From NCBI GenBank assembly GCA_014377445.1, contig JACMPP010000011.1, forward strand, positions 1-44,127: a DNA stretch of 44,127 nt, written 5' to 3'. Positions 27,402-38,260 of this stretch are shown here, one piece after another (within the stretch, counting starts at the first letter, position 1; every line of letters begins with the position of its first letter). This stretch comes from Oligoflexus sp. (GTDB taxonomy: Bacteria > Bdellovibrionota_B > Oligoflexia > Oligoflexales > Oligoflexaceae). The notes beneath the pieces are model-generated. The model did no database searches. It saw only the letters and a list, made by a program, of their open reading frames with translations, and was not told the DNA's origin. The position numbers and the translations under genes were made by a program.

Positions 27402-28436
27402 ATGAGTTCACCGCTTCAATCGCTCGTCAAATCTGGTAGCAAACTCTGGCTCGACTCGATCGATCCTGAACTCGTGGCCTTGAGCAAAAGCCAAGGCGCC
27501 ACAGGTGCCACCTCCAATCCAATCATCGTGGCGAACCTGGTAAAATCTGGTAAATTCGACAAAGACATCGCCGATCTCAAGGCCAAGGGTCATAGCGGCG
27601 AAGACCTCGCCTGGACACTGACGGATCGCCTCGTGAGCGCCGTGGAGAAAGTTTTCCTGCCCGTTTTTGAAGCGACTCACGGCAACGACGGCTATGTAAG
27701 TTTCGAGGTCGATCCGCTCCTCGAAGACCCCACTGCAAACATGCCGCATGCAGAACGTGTGAAAAAGTATATCGAGCTGGGAAAAAAGTGGGCTAAAGGC
27801 CACCCCAACCGCATGATCAAAGTCCCGGCAACAGCAGCTGGAATCGAGTCCCTGACCGAACTCGTAGCGGCCGGCATCCCCCTCAACATCACACTTATCT
27901 TCTCGACTCGCCAATACCTGGCCGCTCGCGACGCGGTGGTCAAGGGCATGGAACGTCATCCGGATTTGAAGCGCTTCAAAAGCGTTTACAGCATCTTCGT
28001 CTCCCGTCTGGACGTCTATACTGACGAGCACGTAAAGAGCCTCTCTCCGGAGGCCCAGGGCTGGGTGGGTATCGTGAACGCCAAACGTATCTGCAAGATG
28101 AACAAAGAGTTCTGGGCTGCCAAAAAATTACCTCTTGAGCAGGAGATGATCTTCGCCAGTACCGGCACCAAAAAGCCCGAAGATCCAAAATGGAAATACG
28201 TTGGAGCCTTTGCCGGCAGCGACATTCAGACCAATCCTCCGGAAACCAACGAGGCGGTCGAAAAGAGCGGGCAGAGCTTTAGCTCCGCGATTGCCTCGCT
28301 GCCACCAGAGTCGATTTTGAAATCGATCGATCAACATGTGGATTTTGCCAAGCTCGAAGAGTTTCTGATGACGGACGGAATCAAGAAGTTTGCCGACCCT
28401 CAAAAGGCTCTCTTGCAGGTCTTTGGGAGCAAGTAG
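27402..28436 (+). CDS. tal: Transaldolase
   Basis: Pentose-phosphate pathway enzyme that transfers a dihydroxyacetone unit between sugar phosphates. It has 344 residues, the length range of the longer Tal class. Motifs are LWLDSIDPEL, GATGATSNPIIVANLV, GYVSFEVDPLLEDP, NRMIKVPATAAGIES with the Schiff-base lysine K140, GIPLNITLIFSTRQY and MIFASTGTKKPEDP. AGGA lies seven bases upstream of ATG 27402. It starts 69 bases behind the thiamine operon; no hairpin is evident in the gap, so some read-through is possible. Confidence 0.94.
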   Translation: MSSPLQSLVKSGSKLWLDSIDPELVALSKSQGATGATSNPIIVANLVKSGKFDKDIADLKAKGHSGEDLAWTLTDRLVSAVEKVFLPVFEATHGNDGYVSFEVDPLLEDPTANMPHAERVKKYIELGKKWAKGHPNRMIKVPATAAGIESLTELVAAGIPLNITLIFSTRQYLAARDAVVKGMERHPDLKRFKSVYSIFVSRLDVYTDEHVKSLSPEAQGWVGIVNAKRICKMNKEFWAAKKLPLEQEMIFASTGTKKPEDPKWKYVGAFAGSDIQTNPPETNEAVEKSGQSFSSAIASLPPESILKSIDQHVDFAKLEEFLMTDGIKKFADPQKALLQVFGSK

Positions 28437-28509
28437 CTTGTATTCATGGCCTTTGCGGGGATACAATGGAAACCGCTCGGCTAGCTCGATCTGATTGAAA
28501 GGTTGCCCT

Positions 28510-29136
28510 ATGTTCGGTATCGGTCCTATGGAATTTCTGCTTATTGCCGTCGTGGCGGTCGTATTCGTTGGTCCGGAGAAACTCCCTGATCTTCTGAAAA
28601 AGTTTGGCAAGTTTTACGTGCAGGCGAAGCGTCATGCAAACGATGTAAAAAGCGGCTTTGATCAGGCGATCCACGAAGCTGAGCGCGAGCTTGAGCTCGA
28701 CCGCATCCGCGAATTGCAAAAACAGATTCAGGCGGCAACCCTCGCCGATGTTATCGATGCGAAACATACCGATCACAGCACCCCTCAGATTTCTGCTGCT
28801 GAAGAAAGTCCTGACGGCATTCATACAGCCGATGGTCGCCTTCTCGCGGCTACCCAAGGACTCGACTCAAAATCCAGTGCCAGTGCCATGCCACCAGATG
28901 AACTTAGGGCGAACGAGGCCAGCTACCATGAAGGCCATCTGCCAGCGCATGTGCCGAAAGACGATCATGACCCCTTCGCGCCTCAGGCCCTGCAGAACCC
29001 AAGCCTAGCTTCGGATGACCACCATACTGTGAGTTCCACGTCACCAGGCATCTCAACGGCTCCGGGCATTTCAACTGCCCCTGGCACGACAACGGCTCCG
29101 GGTGTGGATCCTTCAGCGTCTGACAAGAAGATTTAA
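28510..29136 (+). CDS. tatB: Sec-independent translocase subunit TatB (long C-terminal tail)
   Basis: Component of the twin-arginine translocase receptor in the inner membrane. The N-terminus MFGIGPMEFLLIAVVA shows the single membrane helix with Glu8, followed by the FVGPEKLPDLLKKFGKF hinge and amphipathic helix. A long helix (about 45-82, EAERELELDRIRELQKQIQ) favours TatB over TatA. The remaining ~120 residues are polar and probably disordered, ending with three PG-[IT]-[ST]-T-A repeats. ATG 28510 has AAAGG seven bases upstream. No tatA or tatC is adjacent. A Tat-type flavin oxidase elsewhere in the window is a likely client. Confidence 0.85.
   Translation: MFGIGPMEFLLIAVVAVVFVGPEKLPDLLKKFGKFYVQAKRHANDVKSGFDQAIHEAERELELDRIRELQKQIQAATLADVIDAKHTDHSTPQISAAEESPDGIHTADGRLLAATQGLDSKSSASAMPPDELRANEASYHEGHLPAHVPKDDHDPFAPQALQNPSLASDDHHTVSSTSPGISTAPGISTAPGTTTAPGVDPSASDKKI
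29044..29097 (+). repeat. Three tandem 18-nt coding repeats in tatB
   Basis: Units begin CCAGGCATCTCAACGGCT, CCGGGCATTTCAACTGCC and CCTGGCACGACAACGGCT, with a partial fourth (CCGGGTGTG). Each unit encodes PG-[IT]-[ST]-T-A. The repeat lies in the disordered tail and could vary in copy number by slippage. Confidence 0.75.
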
Positions 29137-29160
29137 GCACAGCTCCCTATCGATACGAAG

Positions 29161-29202
29161 AAGAGCGGCCAAGGAATTCCTATCCTTGGCCACTCTTTTT
29201 TG
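29161..29202 (+). terminator. Rho-independent terminator behind tatB
   Basis: AAGAG-c-GGCCAAGG pairs with CCTTGGCC-a-CTCTT (one C/A mismatch) and is followed by TTTTTTGG. It starts 24 bases behind the stop. Confidence 0.85.
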
Positions 29203-29331
29203 GTCAAAATCCTGTACAAGATGACCCTCGTTGCACGACCCATGTCTAAAACATCCACATTTTCCGAAAGCTTTATCGTCTCTGGCCGTTTCTAGATGCT
29301 TCCAGAGATCTCGAATTCTTCGCTCTAACAA

Positions 29332-29362
29332 GAAAAAAATAGCGTTCGTGAGACACGAACGC
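29332..29362 (-). terminator. Rho-independent terminator of the SGNH-hydrolase gene
   Basis: On the minus strand GCGTTCGTG pairs perfectly with CACGAACGC (29342-29350 with 29354-29362) around a three-base loop, followed by TATTTTTTTC. It lies 62 bases beyond the stop of the minus-strand hydrolase. Confidence 0.88.
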
Positions 29363-29424
29363 CATTCGACAAGCAGTGTTAAAGACCTACGCTCGAAGCG
29401 AATGAAAGCCTTTCATTCAAGCCA

Positions 29425-30396
29425 TCAAAGCGGGGTCGCCAATGAAGCTTTTACAAAATTACCAATCGTCTGTTGCCCCAAAGCACTGGGGTGGAAACAG
29501 TCGACCGCGAGTTCTTCAGGCTTCAACTGCCAGCTATTCATCGCATCAACGTAAACAACCTTCGCGCCATCCGCTTTCAAAGCCTCCGCAGCCGATTTGA
29601 TACCGGCGTTGATCGCATCGGTACGTTCTTTCACGAGAGCAGGATCGTCATAGATACGTTTGCAGAGCTTCTTGCGGAATTTGTGACAAGTCAGTTCTTC
29701 GCCTGTAATTTGAGACAACGCTGGACCATAAGTAAAATCAATGGCGGCCAGTTGAGCGATAGGTGGTGTAGGCGCAATTACGATCTGGGCATTGGGCGAG
29801 TCTTTGTGAATAGCCATGGTTTGCTCAGAAAATGTCTTAACGATATCTTCAACTGAAAAATCCGAGCAGAAATCATTGCCACCCATCATGACAAAGATAT
29901 ATTCCGGCTTTTTCTGAATTTTCGTTTTTTCCAGTTCCTGCCAAGACGCGAGTTGATGAGTCAGGTCCACGGATTTGCCGCCAAATTTGGCGAGACTTAC
30001 AACGCCGACCTGATCAGCGGTGACCGAACTCTCTGCTCCGAAGCTCGCACGGTAGCCATAGGCTTCTTTGGTCGTCGCCGCTGCGATGTCGAAGTTCGAT
30101 AGGTTTTCTTGAAAACCGGTCGCGTTGAATTCTTCTTGCTTCACGTAATCGACGAGCTGAAGCGTGAGTGAATTATTGGGGTTTTGGCCCAGAGTTGTGT
30201 TGGCGAGAACACCGGTCGAGAGACTGTCGCCGTAGACAACGAGCAAAGGTTTATTCACGTCGAGAGCGTCGGTATAGACTTGCGGTTGGGTTGAAGAACC
30301 GTTGTCTCCGAGAGACTGGTCTTTCTTGCCATCTTTGTTACAGGCAAAAACACTAAGGCCCAAGCTGAGACAGATCACTAAATTTGAAAAACGCAT
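29425..30396 (-). CDS. SGNH/GDSL-family hydrolase lipoprotein
   Basis: Predicted lipoprotein esterase/lipase-like enzyme of 323 residues. The lipobox is SVFAC with the lipidated cysteine at 19. Block I is VVYGDSLSTG with catalytic S58, block III is MMGGNDFC (N174), and block V is VDCFHPS with D299 and H302, so the full SGNH set is present. Several cysteines (C177, C237, C245, C300) could form disulfides in the periplasm. AGGAGG seven bases upstream supports ATG 30396. It resembles periplasmic phospholipase/thioesterase-like GDSL enzymes, but the substrate cannot be told from sequence. It is a single-gene unit with its own terminator. Confidence 0.88.
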   Translation of the reverse strand: MRFSNLVICLSLGLSVFACNKDGKKDQSLGDNGSSTQPQVYTDALDVNKPLLVVYGDSLSTGVLANTTLGQNPNNSLTLQLVDYVKQEEFNATGFQENLSNFDIAAATTKEAYGYRASFGAESSVTADQVGVVSLAKFGGKSVDLTHQLASWQELEKTKIQKKPEYIFVMMGGNDFCSDFSVEDIVKTFSEQTMAIHKDSPNAQIVIAPTPPIAQLAAIDFTYGPALSQITGEELTCHKFRKKLCKRIYDDPALVKERTDAINAGIKSAAEALKADGAKVVYVDAMNSWQLKPEELAVDCFHPSALGQQTIGNFVKASLATPL

Positions 30397-30657
30397 ACAA
30401 TGCCCTCCTGATGATGCCTGACGTTTATACGAAACTTTCGTCGTCGTCGGATAGGGCCTGACTTTGATGGCCTGGAGGTTTTTACTTGCATATCATGGGT
30501 TTAAACAAAATTCGCTTAAGCGTAGATTCGCGAACAAACTACCGCAAAGGCATTGAAACCTATTAACCTAATGATATTTAAGACTATTATATAGAGGTAT
30601 TCTTCTCCGTATTATGCTATCTAACGGGTCCTCCTTCCTAATCCACAGGGGAATCCC

Positions 30658-34492
<3,835 letters not shown>

Positions 34493-34614
34493 TGGGTCTT
34501 GGGGTATTTTCCCCAGCCCCTCACCCGGCAAAACTTTCACGCAGCTTTTCGCTATAATAGAGCCAGTCACGTAATCTACGCGTTCCTTGCCTCCTCACCT
34601 TGCGGGATAACAAC

Positions 34615-35619
34615 TTGAAAACGGCTCTCTTAGTTCTGCTGATGTTTGGTCTGCTCTTCGGCCGGACCGGAGCGGCAGAAGCCTCTCAGCCTCAACCCCT
34701 CAGCTCTCCACTCGCCCTATGGAATGGCGAGTATATGAGCGCCGATCAGGGAGCGGTCTATCTGCGTTTTTATCTCGATAAATTTTACAAAACCCGCAGT
34801 GCGAAAGAGATCACGACCAGCATCTTCATGAATATCCGCAATATCCAGACGGGGCAGATCCACGTTTTAAATCAAGCGCCGACCGACAACGGCAGCGAGC
34901 CCGTCATCATCTGGAAGCTTCCGGCAGGGAATTATTCTGTAGAAAAATTAAGCATCAATGAGAATACCGGACTCACCCGCACCTGGGTGGCGAGGCAAAA
35001 GCGACCGAAATTCTCGGTTCGCTACCTTATGCTCTCCAACATGGGGCAGGTGAGGCTAAGTCCTTCGCAAAAATTCGGTTTGATCGTGAGTTTTTTGCCC
35101 AAACCCAACGTTTATGAAAATACCAGCAGTCATCAAAGCTTTATCGCTGTTATCGACGCCTATAAAACGTCCTTCCAGAAGACTTTGGGTGGCTCGAAAG
35201 TCCTGAAAGAGGCCAAGGATAACTTCGGAACGGGCGATCAGGCCCGGATGGCGTTCTCAACGTTGCGACAAATTTCTATGATTCATCAGGTGGATTCGTC
35301 CGGATCCCAGCAGAGCCGCCGATTGATGTCGTCGACTATCAATGGACAGGACGCCGACCTTCGCCGTTGCTACATGGACCAACTCGATAATCAATCGGGG
35401 TTAAGGGGCAGCGTCAATTTCAAATTCCAGATTCAACCGAGCAGTGGTAGCTTTGGGGCATTGAGCTATAGCGGCGGGAGCCTGAGCAATCCAAAAGCCA
35501 TAGAATGTCTCACTCTGGTCTTGCGCAAAATGCAGTTTCCTATAGCCAAACCACTGAGTGGACGCCTGGCTTTTCAGTTTAACTATGACGACAATCCTGG
35601 GAGGACGAAGTTTCCATGA
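34615..35619 (+). CDS. Exported protein with AgmX/PglI-like C-terminal domain
   Basis: Exported protein of 334 residues with a signal peptide (about 1-22, LVLLMFGLLFGRTGAAEA). Residues about 30-165 resemble a beta-rich domain carrying LPAGNYSVEKL, found in envelope proteins. Residues about 235-334 match the AgmX/PglI-type C-terminal domain: DADLRRCYMDQLDNQSG, then RGSVNFKFQIQPSSGSFG, AIECLTLVLRKMQFP and a closing GRLAFQFNYD. Such domains occur in gliding-motility and TonB-like envelope proteins. TTG 34615 has GCGGGA about eight bases upstream. Its stop overlaps the DUF4389 gene start by four bases. Function is unknown. Confidence 0.68.
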   Translation: MKTALLVLLMFGLLFGRTGAAEASQPQPLSSPLALWNGEYMSADQGAVYLRFYLDKFYKTRSAKEITTSIFMNIRNIQTGQIHVLNQAPTDNGSEPVIIWKLPAGNYSVEKLSINENTGLTRTWVARQKRPKFSVRYLMLSNMGQVRLSPSQKFGLIVSFLPKPNVYENTSSHQSFIAVIDAYKTSFQKTLGGSKVLKEAKDNFGTGDQARMAFSTLRQISMIHQVDSSGSQQSRRLMSSTINGQDADLRRCYMDQLDNQSGLRGSVNFKFQIQPSSGSFGALSYSGGSLSNPKAIECLTLVLRKMQFPIAKPLSGRLAFQFNYDDNPGRTKFP

Positions 35620-35942
35620 CTCCAGATGATATAAAAGGCAACATTAAGAACCCGCTGACTTGGGAGCGCGCATTGCCGATGCTCGTTTACTTCCTTGCGC
35701 AGTACTTTATTATTCAACCGCTTCTGCTCGCGATCATGCTCGTGCAGTTTTTCGCCCAACTGCTCTTTGTGAAACGTCTGGTCCATCTCTACGACTTCAG
35801 CGTCGACCTTGGCAACTATTCACGCAACCTTTGGCTCTTCCTTACCTACACGTCGGATCGAAAACTGTTTCCTTTTGCAGACTGGCAGGAGAGTTGTCGC
35901 ATCGGTGAACAGCATTCCCTTCCGGTTCATGACAACTTCTAA
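35616..35942 (+). CDS. DUF4389 family membrane protein
   Basis: Small membrane protein of 108 residues. WERALPMLVYFLAQYFIIQP, LLLAIMLVQFFAQLLFVKRL and LGNYSRNLWLFLTYTSDRKL, with PFADW, follow the DUF4389 pattern, which has two membrane helices, a polar NY segment and a soluble end. It starts at ATG 35616 inside the end of the preceding gene (ATGA overlap), so it is probably translationally coupled with the AgmX/PglI-like exported protein and may act with it in the envelope (inference). Confidence 0.8.
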   Translation: MTPDDIKGNIKNPLTWERALPMLVYFLAQYFIIQPLLLAIMLVQFFAQLLFVKRLVHLYDFSVDLGNYSRNLWLFLTYTSDRKLFPFADWQESCRIGEQHSLPVHDNF

Positions 35943-36083
35943 GTCTATCGCGCCTCTCTCATCCATCCCCCCGCCAGACGCGAAAAAAAGCGCCTCCTGT
36001 TACAGAAGCGCTCGCATATCTTCAAAAATTCCCGACAACTCCTGGATCAATACTTCAAAGCATCTCCTAAGAGTTGCGAAGAA

Positions 36084-36782
36084 TTAGCAGCGTCTCCAAA
36101 CCATACCGAATACTTGTTTGATTTCGCCGTCAACTGAATCGTTTGTGATCAGGCCTTGAGCGCCGGCTTTAGCGCCAGCCATTTTGCTTACGCGAATCGA
36201 AGGGTTGATAGTAAGGGCGCGCGAGATGTTGCATGGCGACCAGACGTTTGGAATGTAAACCGAAGTCAAACCCAATTTTTCTGTGTAAACGAAGTCTTTC
36301 GATTTAGGACCGACTTCTTTCGCTTGGAATGTGCCTGAAGGTTGGCCTTGGAAGAAGTAAGATGTTGTGTGTTCTGCTTGAACTTTGTCGCCGAGGTCCA
36401 TGAATCCGCGATAGTTAAAGGTTGCGATGCTGAACTGCCAGCCGTTAGGAATTTGAAGGTCGAGTGTTAGTGAGCAGTTCTTACGACCAGCGCTCAAAGG
36501 AATGCCTGCGCCAACTTCAGCGATGAAGTCAGAGAACGTTACTGTGAAAGCTTGGTTGTCTGGTGAGATGTTGGTGGAGTATGTGCTTGCATCGGGGCAG
36601 CCTGTACCAGCAGCTGTGATCTTTTTGATTTGAACAGTTCCTGGGACTGGGCCTTCAACGACTGGTGCAGCAGGAGTTGTAGTTGCTGGAGCGGGTGTTG
36701 TCGTGTCTGTTGCGAAGGCTGTAGCTGATAGCAACAAGGCGGCAGGAACGAGAAGCTTGGCGAGATTACTGATCATGCTCAT
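36084..36782 (-). CDS. DUF4360 secreted protein
   Basis: Secreted protein of 232 residues with a signal peptide (1-23, AALLLSATAFA) and a Thr/Pro/Ala-rich linker (about 25-45). The DUF4360 domain shows GTGCPDASTYSTNISPDNQA, FSDFIAEVGAG, AGRKNCSLTLDLQIPNGWQF, NYRGFMDLGDKVQAEHTTSY and NVWSPCNISRALTINPSIRV. It is closer to the family norm than the copy at 14773-15339. I start it at ATG 36782, where AAAGG lies seven bases upstream; a longer frame upstream has no such site. Family function is unknown, although it is often secreted. Confidence 0.88.
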   Translation of the reverse strand: MSMISNLAKLLVPAALLLSATAFATDTTTPAPATTTPAAPVVEGPVPGTVQIKKITAAGTGCPDASTYSTNISPDNQAFTVTFSDFIAEVGAGIPLSAGRKNCSLTLDLQIPNGWQFSIATFNYRGFMDLGDKVQAEHTTSYFFQGQPSGTFQAKEVGPKSKDFVYTEKLGLTSVYIPNVWSPCNISRALTINPSIRVSKMAGAKAGAQGLITNDSVDGEIKQVFGMVWRRC

Positions 36783-37083
36783 GGTAAAACCTTTCGAAAA
36801 ATTTAGTGAGAAGCAATTTCCTTCATGAACGTTGTAATGCAGCCTTCGTGCCAACGAACAAAATTATTTCACATTATGTTCAAGGCTCTGTTCACAACGA
36901 ACAAAAATTTATATAAGTTGGGGGCTTAGATTTTTTTTAAGAAGAATAACCGGGAGCTGTGCGCGGAGTTTCGATGATGAGAGGGCTGAGATCAGCAAAG
37001 ATCACTAAGATGTGAAAAGATCGTGAGTTCTATTTCGGCGAAGCTCAGGATCTTCTAAGTACATTATGCTTAGAAAATAAGAT
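36783..37083. other. Intergenic region upstream of DUF4360 gene
   Basis: About 300 bases between the divergently read DUF4360 gene and the decayed STAS-like gene. I see no gene, no palindrome of note and no known RNA. It must carry the promoter of the DUF4360 gene. Confidence 0.35.
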
Positions 37084-37563
37084 TCAAGAAGCTACCGGAC
37101 TGGCTTTGTTCCAGTACTGATTAAAGGACAAATAGATTTCCGGCGATTGATCAAGCTCGACCAGGTCGCCGCTATCAGGACAGGGCTCAGAAAGTTCTTT
37201 AGGTGTAAGAGGAGTGCTGAGATCAAGATTCTGACCGATCTAAAAACGACGTAGCTCCTCCTGGAAGCAGGAGACAGATTGATAGCGGGCGAAAAAGGAT
37301 TCCACCGTACCGTTCTTGCGAATGAGTTGAGGGATCAAAGCAAACTGCTCAACCACGACAGCCGAGCACTCTCTGAGAACGAGCTGGATCTTGTCCCTCA
37401 TTATAGTTTAAATCCAGGTTTGCAAACCCAAACTGTTCAATAGTATCACGTTGACAAAATCCACATAGAGAGTTTGGCCTGCACTTCGATCGAGGGGCGA
37501 GAAGTCCGCGTACTCGCCGATCTCACCGCTGATCGCAACGAAATTTGTCGACACCCAATCCAA
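37084..37563 (-). pseudogene. Decayed paralogue of the adjacent STAS-like/zinc-ribbon gene (two in-frame stops)
   Basis: One reverse-strand frame stays readable over 160 codons, interrupted only by TAA at 37408-37410 and TAG at 37240-37242, and ends at TGA 37084-37086. It reads TNFVAISGEIGEYADFS, then LYVDFVNVILLNSLGLQTWI-stop, then VLRECSAVVVEQFALIPQLI, then NGTVESFFARYQSVSC-FQEELRRF-stop, then CPDSGDLVELDQSPEIYLSF. This lines up with the neighbouring intact protein (NSLG, the ERC/REC block, CPDC, and DPETILYF near the end), at almost the same length (159 against 161 residues). A TTG at 37563 could be the old start. There are no frameshifts. Confidence 0.78.
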
Positions 37564-37603
37564 TTTACAACCCTAGCTAATTATAGAGCGGCTCCACTTA
37601 AGT

Positions 37604-38089
37604 TCAGTTCGTTTTCTGTTGGCTCTTAAAGTAGAGGATGGTCTCAGGATCCTCATCCGGCAGCAGACCCGACCCGCACTGGCTGCAGGTTGCTTTTTCA
37701 AAAGCGTTCAGGAGCTGAGCCTTGGTCAAATGAGCATCAAAGTTTTCCCGCTGAGAGTGATTGCAATCGGGACAAATGAATTCTGATGAGAACGAAAGGA
37801 TTTCGATGGATTGTGCCAAAAGAGGCATCATGTTTATCTGGTTGATGAAGTCCGGAGGACATCGTTCGTAACTTACCGTCCGACCTGCCACCAGGCTCTT
37901 CACAAAATGCGCCCAAGCGCGGATGCCGAGGGAATTGAAGTATTCGACGGCTTCCATATCCAGAACCACCTCAGTGGCATTCAATCGCGCCAGCAGCTCA
38001 TTAAGAACGGCTGGAGAACGCTCATCGACCGCACCATAAAAGGCGACCAACAATTCCTGATTTTTCTGAATGAGTTTATATGTAAGCAC
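37604..38089 (-). CDS. STAS-like domain protein with C-terminal zinc ribbon
   Basis: Cytoplasmic protein of 161 residues. Residues 1-95 have the STAS/anti-sigma-antagonist shape: short strands (ELLVAFYGAVDERS), then EVVLDMEAVEYFNSLGIRAW, where the family's conserved DxxxxxxxSxG is read as ...FNSLG. The usual phospho-acceptor Ser-Gly context is therefore partly kept. A C-terminal zinc-ribbon-like part has CPDC and CSQC pairs about 30 residues apart. GTG 38089 has GGAGGG three bases upstream. A decayed copy lies 40 bases downstream on the same strand. It may act in a partner-switching pathway (inference); no kinase or sigma gene is nearby. Confidence 0.65.
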   Translation of the reverse strand: MLTYKLIQKNQELLVAFYGAVDERSPAVLNELLARLNATEVVLDMEAVEYFNSLGIRAWAHFVKSLVAGRTVSYERCPPDFINQINMMPLLAQSIEILSFSSEFICPDCNHSQRENFDAHLTKAQLLNAFEKATCSQCGSGLLPDEDPETILYFKSQQKTN

Positions 38090-38196
38090 GTTCCCTCCAC
38101 AGTCAAAGGATCCGGAGCTGGCAAGTGTTCATGCGCAAGATATTGATCACCTGATTCTAGCAGGGGGAGGTGTAGATCCGCTAGAAAAGATATCAA

Positions 38197-38232
38197 TTCC
38201 CCCAGCCTTCCCAAGCAGGGGAAGGACTGGCG
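38197..38232 (-). terminator. Possible terminator behind metH
   Basis: CCAG-CCTTCCC pairs with GGGAAGG-CTGG with a bulge and a six-base loop, about 30 bases beyond the metH stop on the minus strand. No U-tract follows, so confidence is low. Confidence 0.3.
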
Positions 38233-38260
38233 GAATGATAAAAAATGCCAACTTTTTTAA

